From positions 20,233-84,232 of IMG/VR virus record IMGVR_UViG_3300008516_000085: a stretch of 64,000 bases of DNA. One strand, 5' to 3'. Of the stretch, positions 33,570-44,100 are shown piece by piece. Within the stretch, counting starts at the first letter, position 1. Each line of letters starts with the position of its first letter. This DNA is from a virus. Position numbers and translations under genes: made by a program. The notes beneath the pieces were generated by a model that was not told the DNA's origin, made no database searches, and worked only from the letters and a program-made list of their open reading frames with translations.

Positions 33570-36500
33570 TTAATATCCTCGTTTGTTTACTTTCTCATCA
33601 ACTATTTCTATATCTCTCAAACTAATATTATCTATTTCTAAATATTCAATCTCAGACGTATAAATATCATCCACCGGATTTTCATCAGCAGCATAATAAG
33701 TAAAATATGATACTTTATAATATTTAGTCTGCGGTGGGGCTCCATCAGTAGTACTTACAATAATTTTACCATCAGATTGTATATAAGATCTTCCAATACC
33801 CTTCGAAACTTCAATAGGAGTATTAACAAGTTCTAATACTTTATTATCCTCATAAACTCCTCTAAAGTAATTAGAGTCACCACCGTTATCTGAAGTGTTA
33901 TAGGTCAGTACACTATTGATACTTCTATATGAAGTAACCCCCGATGCACTTGTTTTACTATAAACTTCAAATGTAGTATATCCTACATCGTCCAGGGGTA
34001 TAAAAGAACTATTCCTTTTCATCATCCTAGTAAAGGGTATCCGGATATCTTTCACTCCTTCTACAGTACGTACAATACTTGATACATCACTTTGAGTTAA
34101 AGTATCTCCCATTTTTAATCTAGATACCTGATTAGAAACAGCAGTAACTATTCGTGATTTCAAAATGTTTATATCAGTACCTGTTTTTCTTACTACTACA
34201 AAGCTAATATCAGCAAAATTTCTTATAGCCTGTTTCGCTATAGTGTCTGCACAAGCATGCTTCATCTCATCAATTTTTATCTGTACTTGTCTTATGAGAT
34301 CATTTGCTACAAAAGTTACATTAAAATTTTCACTAGCTTGATATGATACTGCTACCCGATCACCATGTCTTATTTTACTATGATAAAGAAGTTCAATATA
34401 TGTATATGTAATATCACTTCCTACATCTATGGAATAATCGACATCCAGTATATATGGATCACCGCCCCCTACAGGAGTAATCACTATAGTTTTAATATTA
34501 ACACCTTTTAATACAAGTCGTGCTGGACTATCATAAAGCATATCATGCTCTTCATCAATTACTGTAACAAATTCCTGAATATTATCTGATTCATTGAAAT
34601 AAAACTTCACAGCATCCTTAGCTATACTCGAATTTCCATTCATTAATGGATCTTCATATTTAACAAGTTCATACTTTGAAGTATCAATAACTGAACCTCC
34701 GGAAGTTGTAACTGAAACAATACTTTCAAGCGGCTGTTGTGATAAAACCAACATATTAGAACTTCTATACAAATACGCTACTTCAACAACATCAAATGTA
34801 GATAAACCAATATTTGTATTCTGTTGATTTTTTTCAAGAAGAATTGTATTACCCTCTCCGATTATCTGAAGATTAGCTAATGAATAATCTTTACCAAGAG
34901 TGATATTCCTAACTTTACTCACAGAAACTATAGGATTATCGACATTTACACTCTGATTTTTACACCTTAATCTAAAATCGGAAGCATCTGAAATATAAAA
35001 AGGTTCTCCTACTTTATTTCCGTAAGTATCCGTAGGATATTCATAACTAAAAGCTACTTGATCAATCATTTGCATCAAGCGAGTACCTCGGATATAAATA
35101 TCTACTTTACCGCCAATATGCTTATTATCAGTAGCATCATAGTCTCTCATCATTAAAGGATCTCCAGCAATCTCTACTCTAGCTTGTATAACGCCGGTAA
35201 CATCCATAGAAACAGAATTATATCCACCCTCAGTACCTGAATCATAATCGAATTTAGCAACTTTTATTCTATCTGAGAATTCTTGATTGCTCTCCCGATT
35301 ATTTCCATATCTTGTAGGAACCTCATTATTTACTCTTACACTTGGAGCTACATTCTGTGCTACCGTAATTGAACCTGCTGGGACATTACCATTTTCTCCA
35401 GCAATTTGAGCTTCTATATCAGCCTGAATTTCATAACGTTTTGTAGTTGGGTTATAATAAATGTCAGGATTATCTGAACTAAGTATCTTCGTACCCTTTA
35501 TCACAAAATTAACAGCCCTTCTATTAAGATCATAATTAGCTAATGTTGAAACAATTGTATTATCGACAATGAGAATATCATTAGTAGGGCGTACTTCAGT
35601 GTAAAAAACCACAGAACCTATAGAATATGTAGTCCCTTTTCTTGTAAGATTATAGTTTGATCCAAATTTATCAAATTGCTCATCAATTAACAATTGAAGA
35701 TTAGAAATATCTCTAAGACCTAATGCTGATGCCAAAGCTCTTTTACGAGTACTTGTTGAAACAGAATCGCTTACTCCATCACCATCTGCGTCATCAAATT
35801 GTAAAAGAGTATCAAGAGATGAGCATGCAAAAATAAAGTCTTGTATCACATACATTTTTTCGAATTCTAAAGCCACAGGATCAGATATATCGCGAATAAC
35901 AGATCCTGGTACAACATTAATTTGATCATTATTAACCATCATCTCTTTAGAAATAGAGAAAAGTACATCACTTCTTGATCTTTTAGGAAGAGTCTGATAA
36001 TCGGTAGAATATTTTAAAAATTGACCTTCAAGCTCTTGAGAATAGGGGCTTTCAATTAATTGATTAAGAGCGTTATCAAATGTTCTTACCGTAGATATCA
36101 AATAATAAATAATGTCATTACTTAATGTCTGACCATCAGAAAGAAAAATATTAGGGATTTTACCTTCTTGTACGAGTCTAGCGATAACTGCTTTATTTAG
36201 TGTATAAGTATAATATTCATTAGTTACCTGTTTAGTTCTTTTTGTAGTGACCGTAAGATCATTAACCGTATCTTCATATGAAGATTCTTCTACTAAAACA
36301 TCTTCACTTTCTCTTTCATCAACATCTGTTATTGGTACATCATTCATAAGTACATAATCAGTACCAGGAGTTAAACTCATGAAAAAGTTACAACCAGAAA
36401 AATCATTATTCTCATTAAGAACTATACCCGATGATGGTATCAATATTTTGATGCTATCATCATATCTTTTAATCTTCATACCCGTAGGAGGATAAGCAGA

Positions 36501-36929
36501 TGCTGTGATATCATTTATTGCAGTAATATATGCTATAATCGTTGAATATTCACTATAATCCAATACTTCACCAATATGCGATAAAGTATTACTTACTTTA
36601 TATGCCTTAAAATCCAAGGTAAGAATATCACCAGCAATAAGTTCAAATATCCCTTCTGAATAAAAAGACCAAGGTATTTCTGTGATAGAAGAATTTGAAG
36701 TACCTACGGTTATATTATTGGTCGATTCTATTGACCAAGTCCCGGAGACACCCGCACGATCAATTTTATAACGAAATTTAACTATAATATTTTCCCCAGT
36801 AGTTATCTCTCCAGATACTACAGGAACTTCTCCAGAAATAGCTTGAAGAAGGTCATTAGAATAATAAACCTGATCTCCTGTAGCAGACCAGTTAGTCTTA
36901 GGGAATAAAATTATAGGTGCAGGTATCAT
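33570..36929 (-). CDS. Baseplate wedge protein, gpJ-like (Baseplate_J)
   Basis: A 1119-residue protein, much longer than the ~300-residue P2 gpJ. The diagnostic region lies around residues 510-580: a GENGNVPAGSITVAQNV loop, then VRVNNEVPTRYGNNRESNQEFSDRI-type sequence (I give only this outline), matching the GNVxAGTIT and ESDxEFRxR patterns of the Baseplate_J family. C-terminal sequences such as TAVSNQVSRLKMGDTL and VSSIVRTVEGVKDIRIPF resemble the wedge-forming end domain. Wedge proteins of this type form the contractile baseplate rim around the hub. The N-terminal ~500 residues are beta-rich and unassigned. It starts four bases from the gp25-like gene's end, so the two are coupled. Confidence 0.82.
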   Translation of the reverse strand: MIPAPIILFPKTNWSATGDQVYYSNDLLQAISGEVPVVSGEITTGENIIVKFRYKIDRAGVSGTWSIESTNNITVGTSNSSITEIPWSFYSEGIFELIAGDILTLDFKAYKVSNTLSHIGEVLDYSEYSTIIAYITAINDITASAYPPTGMKIKRYDDSIKILIPSSGIVLNENNDFSGCNFFMSLTPGTDYVLMNDVPITDVDERESEDVLVEESSYEDTVNDLTVTTKRTKQVTNEYYTYTLNKAVIARLVQEGKIPNIFLSDGQTLSNDIIYYLISTVRTFDNALNQLIESPYSQELEGQFLKYSTDYQTLPKRSRSDVLFSISKEMMVNNDQINVVPGSVIRDISDPVALEFEKMYVIQDFIFACSSLDTLLQFDDADGDGVSDSVSTSTRKRALASALGLRDISNLQLLIDEQFDKFGSNYNLTRKGTTYSIGSVVFYTEVRPTNDILIVDNTIVSTLANYDLNRRAVNFVIKGTKILSSDNPDIYYNPTTKRYEIQADIEAQIAGENGNVPAGSITVAQNVAPSVRVNNEVPTRYGNNRESNQEFSDRIKVAKFDYDSGTEGGYNSVSMDVTGVIQARVEIAGDPLMMRDYDATDNKHIGGKVDIYIRGTRLMQMIDQVAFSYEYPTDTYGNKVGEPFYISDASDFRLRCKNQSVNVDNPIVSVSKVRNITLGKDYSLANLQIIGEGNTILLEKNQQNTNIGLSTFDVVEVAYLYRSSNMLVLSQQPLESIVSVTTSGGSVIDTSKYELVKYEDPLMNGNSSIAKDAVKFYFNESDNIQEFVTVIDEEHDMLYDSPARLVLKGVNIKTIVITPVGGGDPYILDVDYSIDVGSDITYTYIELLYHSKIRHGDRVAVSYQASENFNVTFVANDLIRQVQIKIDEMKHACADTIAKQAIRNFADISFVVVRKTGTDINILKSRIVTAVSNQVSRLKMGDTLTQSDVSSIVRTVEGVKDIRIPFTRMMKRNSSFIPLDDVGYTTFEVYSKTSASGVTSYRSINSVLTYNTSDNGGDSNYFRGVYEDNKVLELVNTPIEVSKGIGRSYIQSDGKIIVSTTDGAPPQTKYYKVSYFTYYAADENPVDDIYTSEIEYLEIDNISLRDIEIVDEKVNKRGY

Positions 36930-36932
36930 ATT

Positions 36933-37679
36933 TTAATTAACCAATCGTAGTCTTGCAGTGTCATTCATACTTATATATTGTGTATACTCAACATTAACAT
37001 TACCCTGAGATGTAAAAGTAACTATCACCTGAATCAAAGAAGGGTCTTCTGTATTCAGAATATCTATTTTAAGTAATTTTCCGAATAATTCTCCAGGAGA
37101 AAAAGTTCTACCAGATGCTATCATTTGTCTTTGTGTATTCCTAAGTTTTTCGATAGCAGAATTTACTTGTTCACGAATTCTATTAAACAAAAGATCTCTA
37201 TCAAAAATTTTTGTTCCTATAAGAGAATGAAGTTCCGTCCCATACCAATCATGAAAAACATTAGAAGAAAGTTTTGTCACAAGAATCTTTTCAACCTGTT
37301 GTAAAAGAAGAAGTTCTCTATCAACTACATCTATATCTCCATTACCATTAATAATCCAATCATCAACCGTTTTTACATTAAGGCATTTTGGACATGTATC
37401 TGCAAAAGTAGTATAAAAAAGTTCTATAATCGGATCGTAATGCTTAATCTTCGTTATAAATTCAAGCCTTGAAATAACTACAAGACTTAATGGCTCACGT
37501 GATGTTTTAACACCATATGTCGAATAAGGTACAACAACACCATTCATACGAACTTTTAAAGAAGACAACGCAGCCAATGGATATTGAAAGTACACCGTTC
37601 GGCTATCAGATTCAAGTTGAGCTCTAGCCCAAAGAATCTTATGATCACAATAATTCTGTAGTCTGATATCATATGACAT
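36933..37679 (-). CDS. Possible gp25-like baseplate wedge protein
   Basis: A 248-residue protein upstream of the gpJ-like gene. It has a lone CPKC pair near residue 95, then a helical segment and NVFHDWYGTELHSLIGTK, followed by IREQVNSAIEKL. The combination of an aromatic segment, GTxLxSLIGxK and a downstream IREQxxxxIEKL helix recalls gp25/W-type baseplate proteins (GSxLxxLLFE, then IRExI). Position just before gpJ supports this. The gene has no strong Shine-Dalgarno site, and the start may be internal or leaderless. I treat the family assignment as tentative. The single CxxC would be unusual for gp25. Confidence 0.45.
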   Translation of the reverse strand: MSYDIRLQNYCDHKILWARAQLESDSRTVYFQYPLAALSSLKVRMNGVVVPYSTYGVKTSREPLSLVVISRLEFITKIKHYDPIIELFYTTFADTCPKCLNVKTVDDWIINGNGDIDVVDRELLLLQQVEKILVTKLSSNVFHDWYGTELHSLIGTKIFDRDLLFNRIREQVNSAIEKLRNTQRQMIASGRTFSPGELFGKLLKIDILNTEDPSLIQVIVTFTSQGNVNVEYTQYISMNDTARLRLVN

Positions 37680-37733
37680 AATAATTAGCCAAACATAATA
37701 GTAGATTATTAAGCTACAGACAGAATGTGCAGG

Positions 37734-39212
37734 TTATGTAGATAGAATATCTGTAGGGGCTTCCGTAAGTTTTTCCAAAGCAAGAGCTCTAATATTGGTC
37801 TTACTTTTGCCCGTTTTAAGATCAGTATTATCTTTTTTTATAAAGATAATATTACCATTTTCATCCATAGATTCTACTTCATCGCAAAAAGGGATATTTC
37901 CGCCATACTTTTGACGAACTTTTTCCCGAAGATGATCCTCAAGGTTAATGGTACGATCATAAAAAAATGTTACAGGGAAACCTATAGTCTTTGCCATCTT
38001 CCTTAAAAAATGAGAACTTGCTCTAACAAATTTTGAATCCAAATTCTCAATTCCTAATTGAAGATGACTTTTAAAGCTATTTATACTCTGATTTACACCC
38101 AACCTCACAGTATAATTATCATTTGTGACATCCTTAAGAGTATCTGGTACTATTGTTTTCTTTGAAACATAAGAATTGGCAATAGCATTCGTAGAGGTTA
38201 TAAGAGAATCTACCACAGAATTACCAACCCCTTTTACTCCTCTTATAGCATCAAGGGTATTTTTTGAATTAAAAATTAATTGATCGATGTCTTTAGCTAA
38301 AAGATCCAATTTTTTAAGAATAGAAGTTTTGTAAGATATAGCATCTATATATTTTTCTGGTAACACTTTAATAAGACCATTGGAAGAGTTATTTGATTCT
38401 TTTATAGAATAACCCTCATCAGAACTAAAGAAATAAGCAATTTCCCTAAATACCAACGTATAAATACCTAATTGCTCTTTATCGAAAACAGTAAGTTTAT
38501 AATTATCCTGCAGGGTAATACCCATTTTCATGAGTGTCTTTTTCTTATTGTAGTATTCAGTACTATATCTATTGAAATAATTATTTTGAAACTTAGTATA
38601 AGATTCAGCAGTAAAAGTATCTGGAATTGCTGTAATTAAATATTTGAAATCAAGAAGATTTTGATAAAGAGAACGAATTTTATCAAGATTACTTACCGCA
38701 TCATTATATTCAGTCTGATACTCCTCTAACCTTTCTTTATACTCAGTAATAGTTTTATCTACTGATTCCAAATCTGCCTCTAATTCAGATTTACGTAACC
38801 TCATTCTCAAAAGACTATAAACATATTCCTCTATTTCATCCTGTAATGTTTCATATTTATTCTGAAGAAGATTAAGAGTACGTAAAAATGTTGGATTAGG
38901 GTTATTTGAAAGCATAGCATTTTCGATAGGTATTTCAGTCAGAGATTGACTTGAAACAGTAAATGGCATCACAGAATCCGCTGTAACAGTACTGAAAATA
39001 GGAAAAGTTGTTTCTACTCCATAGCTATTAAGAAAAGATATAAATTCTTCTCTTGTAATCGATATCATCTTAGCTAAGTCTGCTATTTCCTTCTTTAATA
39101 ATCTCCTTTTATCCTCAACCTTATCTTTATTATTCTCAGCAATAGTATATAGATCCTCTATTTCAGCAATACTATTATTTTTATTATAATTATCTTTAAT
39201 TCTTCTTGACAT
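37734..39212 (-). CDS. Coiled-coil baseplate-region protein
   Basis: A 492-residue protein with long helices rich in Glu and Lys. Residues ~1-60 and ~110-200 are predicted coiled coil (EIADLAKMISITREEFISF, and LRMRLRKSELEADLESVDK). The C-terminal part has a Gly/Val motif (GVKGVGNSVVDSLITSTN) and a conserved-looking stretch, HFLRKMAKTIGFPVTFFYDR. I do not recognise the family. It is encoded between the FN3-like protein and the gp25-like protein, three bases after the former. A baseplate connector or an assembly factor is the likeliest role. No membrane segment or enzyme motif is visible. Confidence 0.6.
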   Translation of the reverse strand: MSRRIKDNYNKNNSIAEIEDLYTIAENNKDKVEDKRRLLKKEIADLAKMISITREEFISFLNSYGVETTFPIFSTVTADSVMPFTVSSQSLTEIPIENAMLSNNPNPTFLRTLNLLQNKYETLQDEIEEYVYSLLRMRLRKSELEADLESVDKTITEYKERLEEYQTEYNDAVSNLDKIRSLYQNLLDFKYLITAIPDTFTAESYTKFQNNYFNRYSTEYYNKKKTLMKMGITLQDNYKLTVFDKEQLGIYTLVFREIAYFFSSDEGYSIKESNNSSNGLIKVLPEKYIDAISYKTSILKKLDLLAKDIDQLIFNSKNTLDAIRGVKGVGNSVVDSLITSTNAIANSYVSKKTIVPDTLKDVTNDNYTVRLGVNQSINSFKSHLQLGIENLDSKFVRASSHFLRKMAKTIGFPVTFFYDRTINLEDHLREKVRQKYGGNIPFCDEVESMDENGNIIFIKKDNTDLKTGKSKTNIRALALEKLTEAPTDILST

Positions 39213-39215
39213 AAT

Positions 39216-40946
39216 CTACTCCAGCCCTAACATTTTCAATAAAGTTTCTATAGCTTTACCTGAACTAGCATATCTTTTTTTAGCATTTTCTATATTAGAT
39301 TCCGGAACAATTAATTTTAATCTCTCAGGATTTGATAAATCAGGAATACCATATAATAAAATTAGACCAAACATTATTCCTTTTTCATTAAATTTTGCTA
39401 TAGGAGAATTTTTAGTTATTTTTGCAGAATTACTAAGAAATTCAGATAATTTTTTTGTACTTTTTGGGACTTCATTTTTCGAATTACCAGAATTACAAGC
39501 CTTATTAAAACGATCAACAAAACCTTTCATACCCCCGGTTTCAAGAGGCATCTTCAATACCATAAAAGTACCACGAGTAGTAAAAGAACTAAGTCTAAAT
39601 ATGATATTTTTAATTTTTTCAAGTATCTCTAACAAATTCTCTATTCTCTCACCATAAAATTTTAAATAATTATTTATAGCAGTACTACTGGTATCGACAA
39701 GCCCTATAAGAGTATCTGCCAGGACATCTAGACTATCATACATATCATCAAGTTGATTACCAAGCATTCTACGTACTGTAACAGATTGCCAATCTCCCTC
39801 CATATCAAACGGAGACATAAGTTCACCACTTATCGATAAATTCATATATTTCTTAAGTTCAGAAAGGGGTATACACTCTCTTGGAACATTAGCGGATATT
39901 GTTGGTGTAGCTATTGGACTACTTATAGATTTCAAATGAGGATTATTGTCCAGATAGTCTTCTCCAAAAACAGAGTATATTTTGTAATAATATAAAGTTT
40001 CTTCAGTAACATCAAAATCTATATAACTATATGTAGGTTTAAAACTACTATAATTAACTTTTACCATAGGTAAATTATCTGAAAAAACTTGTATATTAAT
40101 ATCTAAACCATTAATTTCCCCTTTAATAGGTACCCCTCTAAAAGATAACGATCGATATACATAAAAAGATCCTACGGGAGAATCTGGAGACTCCCAAGTT
40201 AGTTTTACTCCTAAAGTCTTCTTTCCATCTTTTTTATAAAAGCCGGGAATAGCTTTAAATTTACGAGCCGGTGAAGGATATGGTATTTTAAACCCGAATA
40301 AACTTCCCAATTTTCTAAAGTTATCCATAAGATCACTTAAATAATTAGGATCATCTACACCACCAAGCATAGCAATAATAACTCCTCCTACTTTATCTGC
40401 ATCTTCAAATTTAGGTGCATCTGGATCTTTACTACTTAAACATGTAGCGTTTACTCTTGAAATAAACTCTTGATACCCTCCAAAAGTAGGAACCGTGTAA
40501 TTAGGAAATGTTTTATCGAAATTTGGGATAATGAGACTAGAATAAAGACCTGTAGAAGTTAAAGAATCTACAAATTCTTTCAATTCTTTAGCTAGCTGCT
40601 TTATTGCAAATTTCAAAAATGCAGAAGTAGAATTTACATTACTACTAAACAATCGTATAATTTTAAGTAATTGTGTAATAACATCAGTTATTTGATCAAG
40701 TTTCTTAAAAAACTTTTCAGCTCCTACTACTGTAGTATCAATACCCTCTAAAGTAAGTGATATAGTCCAATTATACCAACTATCTCCTCCTTCATCAGTT
40801 TGTATAATAGGAGGATTTGATGCCGCTAGTATATCAAGAGAAGGTTTTAACGTATATTCCTTTAAAGTAATAGTAGGAATATCAAAATCATAAAGTTTTG
40901 GCTTTACAAATTCTGATACTATATCATACTTAATTCTTACTGACAT
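39216..40946 (-). CDS. Baseplate-region protein with FN3-like domain
   Basis: A 576-residue protein. Central residues ~240-350 resemble a fibronectin type III domain: GVKLTWESPDSPVGSFYVYRS, then a strand pattern with YSYIDFDVTEETLYYYKIYSV. The flanks are helical, for example ITDVITQLLKIIRLF and YLKFYGERIENLLEILEKI. The combination of helical flanks and an Ig-like insert suggests a structural linker, perhaps in the baseplate or at the tail tip. The start at 40946 has AAGGA upstream and overlaps the end of the small Cys/His gene by 17 bases. Only the FN3-like part is recognisable, and no enzyme motif is visible. Confidence 0.6.
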   Translation of the reverse strand: MSVRIKYDIVSEFVKPKLYDFDIPTITLKEYTLKPSLDILAASNPPIIQTDEGGDSWYNWTISLTLEGIDTTVVGAEKFFKKLDQITDVITQLLKIIRLFSSNVNSTSAFLKFAIKQLAKELKEFVDSLTSTGLYSSLIIPNFDKTFPNYTVPTFGGYQEFISRVNATCLSSKDPDAPKFEDADKVGGVIIAMLGGVDDPNYLSDLMDNFRKLGSLFGFKIPYPSPARKFKAIPGFYKKDGKKTLGVKLTWESPDSPVGSFYVYRSLSFRGVPIKGEINGLDINIQVFSDNLPMVKVNYSSFKPTYSYIDFDVTEETLYYYKIYSVFGEDYLDNNPHLKSISSPIATPTISANVPRECIPLSELKKYMNLSISGELMSPFDMEGDWQSVTVRRMLGNQLDDMYDSLDVLADTLIGLVDTSSTAINNYLKFYGERIENLLEILEKIKNIIFRLSSFTTRGTFMVLKMPLETGGMKGFVDRFNKACNSGNSKNEVPKSTKKLSEFLSNSAKITKNSPIAKFNEKGIMFGLILLYGIPDLSNPERLKLIVPESNIENAKKRYASSGKAIETLLKMLGLE

Positions 40947-41136
40947 TTTTTATTTCCTTTTCAATAGCTTTACGCAGGCGACAAACATGAGGAGCAAATA
41001 AATTTGCTATGCCACCACTCTTACCTGCTTCTACCATTACCCACTGAGGTTCTTCTACAGGGCAAACTTTAGAGTCTCGATGTCCTGATCCCCTTTTTTT
41101 ATTGCATCTTCCAGCATCTTCGCTCGTTGATCGCAT
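40930..41136 (-). CDS. Small Cys/His protein nested over the 3' end of the giant gene
   Basis: A 68-residue protein. I chose ATG at 41136 because AAGGAG lies five bases ahead of it; an upstream GTG at 41169 has no such site. It carries C11, H19, C25, H50 and C52, a possible zinc-binding set, with the conserved-looking segment PQWVMVEAGKSGGIANLFAP between them. Its first 82 bases overlap the last codons of the 3179-residue gene in another frame, and its end overlaps the next gene start by 17 bases. It is a plausible small regulatory or assembly protein. It could be a spurious frame, but the Shine-Dalgarno site, composition and tight fit argue otherwise. Confidence 0.6.
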   Translation of the reverse strand: MRSTSEDAGRCNKKRGSGHRDSKVCPVEEPQWVMVEAGKSGGIANLFAPHVCRLRKAIEKEIKNVSKN

Positions 41137-44100
41137 CCAAACTCCTTGTGGAATTTCATATAAAGCCACAAATATTTATTATCTATTACTCCCTCGTTAA
41201 TAATCGAACTCTTAATTTGATTATAACGACCGGTACGTAGATATCCCAAAAAATTATCCAAATCAATTGCTGTAGGATTATTTTCATTATAATTTTCTGA
41301 AGTATAATAATCATATTCTAAATTACCCTGAGCATCCTTCCATGGCATACCCAATCTCTCCTTAATGTAATTATACTGTACATGAAGATTATTGTCGGAT
41401 ATCTGAACAAACTTTATATCCCCAAGGATACCAAAATAAACATGTGCAGGAGTATTATTAGAAGTAAGATTATATATACCAGATCTTAATATCCCAACAT
41501 CTACTGATTCTATTTTTATAGGAAGAATATCACAAAATAAAAAACCACTACTATAATCACCCGTTATGCTATCAACAAAAGCATGCATATCTCTATTATC
41601 TGGTAACAACGTATTATAAGTATTAAAGGTTATAGCATGTATACTATTATTGGCTACCTGTACTGTCCCTTCAAGAGCCATATTCAAAACCTTAAATGCA
41701 ACAACATCTTTTAAATCCGCTTTAAGTAAGGTATTACCTACATCTATTGTTTTTGTAGTAGATAATAATCTTATAGCACTATAGTTACCATAACTTACAG
41801 AAAGTGAACTTGAATTAAATAAAGGGGTAAAAGTGGGATTTGATAAAGGATGTATCGAATTGATAAAGGTACTTAATGTTTCAATATATTGTGTGCTTAA
41901 ATCATAACCCGTTAAAGAATATGTACCACTATAAGTGAGTTTACAATTAATAACTAATCTATCTCTTGTCTTTGGAATATTAAATGTAGCCTCATTAACT
42001 ATAAAATTAGGATACCCAGGAATAGGAACTGCTGGACCAGTAGCAGTTCGTAAACTAAGTCCTAAAGCAGGGGTTTTTACATAACCAACATTTACATTAA
42101 CACTAGTACCAGTTGTTTTTAAAACCTTAGGGATATACGTAGGTAAAAGATTCCTACTCAAAGTACTTCCAAGCCCACTTAAAACTTCAGAATCCGCAAG
42201 AGATAAAAGAATTGATGGAGCTAGTGCATTATCTATACTATTAACTAATCCACTTATAGTACTATTAGCAGTTTCGCTGAAGAAAAATGTACGTTCATAA
42301 GTATAATCAAACTTCCAATCACACGATAAATCCATAGTTCTTGCTATGCTATCTATAGCAATATCAGAATCGGTAAAAACATAGCCAGTTCCAGGACTTA
42401 TACTCATAACATCATCATCATTAAGATAGATGTTATCTACTATAGATCGTGGCACATCAGCATATAAATTAGGAAGATAATTATATTCAAAATAACCCGG
42501 ATTAAATTTATCATCTCGAGTAAATTTTAAACTAGCATAAAATAATTTATTTACAACAGTATTCTTATTAATCCTATCCATCAAACTCAAAAGATTTTCA
42601 TTATCAGGAGCCATAGAATGACCTGATCCCGCGAGAGGAATACCATATCCTAAAGTCTTATTAGGTTGACCAAGATCTGCAGCATCAAAATAATCAATAG
42701 AATCACTCTTAAAATAAATCCAATTGTTTCTTATTTCATAATGAGCATTATAATCCCAGCTATAAATATCAAAAGCTAATATATCTCTCCTAAAACCCTG
42801 TGGATTATTATACAGAGTATCAATATAAGCTGTCTCAGGACTCGCCATATTAAATTTATAAGAAGATCCATAGCTATATCTCTTAGAAGACATTTTTATA
42901 TTATATTTCTGAATAACCTTCATATTTATTCGAGTAAGCTCCCAACCTATAAGCTGTAAATTCTTATATTCTGTTGTTCCGTCATCCATAGTAACTGTGA
43001 AAGATTTAATTATTGGAGTATAAGCGCTATACAATTCAGGACTTTTATATAAACCCTGAATCTCAGGATCTCCTATGACAGAGGCAGTAAAAAAAACTCT
43101 ATTACCATTCACATCCGGATCTCCATCATCATTAAATCGAGACAAGGTTATTGCTTGAGCAAGTTCATTAACAGTATTATATTTACGTAAATTAAACCTT
43201 ATCTCATTATCCTCACTACCCCCATTTCTTGTTAAGATAAGTTCTTTTAATACCGCTACTGAAGGTTTATCTTCTGTAATCTTTATTTGATTATACTGTT
43301 CTTCTGTGATAGGACTCCCACTATCAATCAAAGTTATAATTTCCTGTGGAGCCATATAACTTTTAAAATCACCAGAATCATAATCCGAAAAAGAGACCGA
43401 CCAGGTTTCTCCATCAAGGCACCCTACTTCAATCACTTCTTCACCATCAATAATTTCCCAATTGCCTGCTACCGGGATATCCTCAATAGCAGTTTTATTG
43501 ATATTTCCATTTGCAGTATACATAGGAAAACAAAAGACTGCGTTTTTTATACTCGCCACTGTTCTACTATTTGCTTCATTACCACTGATAGCCTCGATAT
43601 AAGTATCTACATATATCGTTGATAACCAATCAAGTCCTATAGGAAGAATAGTGTTATCCTTAATAACAAAAGTGGTTGATAAATCTCCATTAGGAATAGG
43701 TTCATATACTGAAGAAGCTCCTAAAATTTTCTCGCCATGATATTTAAAATTTGAAATTTCAGACGATATCTCTGAAAGAGTTTTAAAAGATAAGTCATCT
43801 TTCTGTAATGAAAAGACAAATTGATCAGAAATAGTAGTATCTTTGACTACTTTATTACCCTCATCTATTAAATTATAAAATAATACGTCAAACTTTTTGA
43901 CGCCTAAATCATCCCTATATACCCTATAGTAGCATTGATTAAGTTCTTTATCCAAATCATTATAAATACTATTTGTAATAATATAGGGTGATACTCTATC
44001 TCCTCCTTCTTCTACATAATCAGATGTTAAATTGAATGCATCACATAACAAACTTCTATTAGCATAAGGTACTGAAGCACTATAAACATTTGTATCTAAT

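Noticed and set aside
36933-37679. CPKC pair as a zinc finger in the possible gp25-like protein
   Set aside because: Only one CxxC occurs, with no second pair of ligands nearby, so a zinc site is not claimed.
41137-41169. Longer GTG start for the small Cys/His gene at 41169
   Set aside because: No Shine-Dalgarno site precedes this GTG, while the ATG at 41136 has AAGGAG at five bases. I kept the shorter form.
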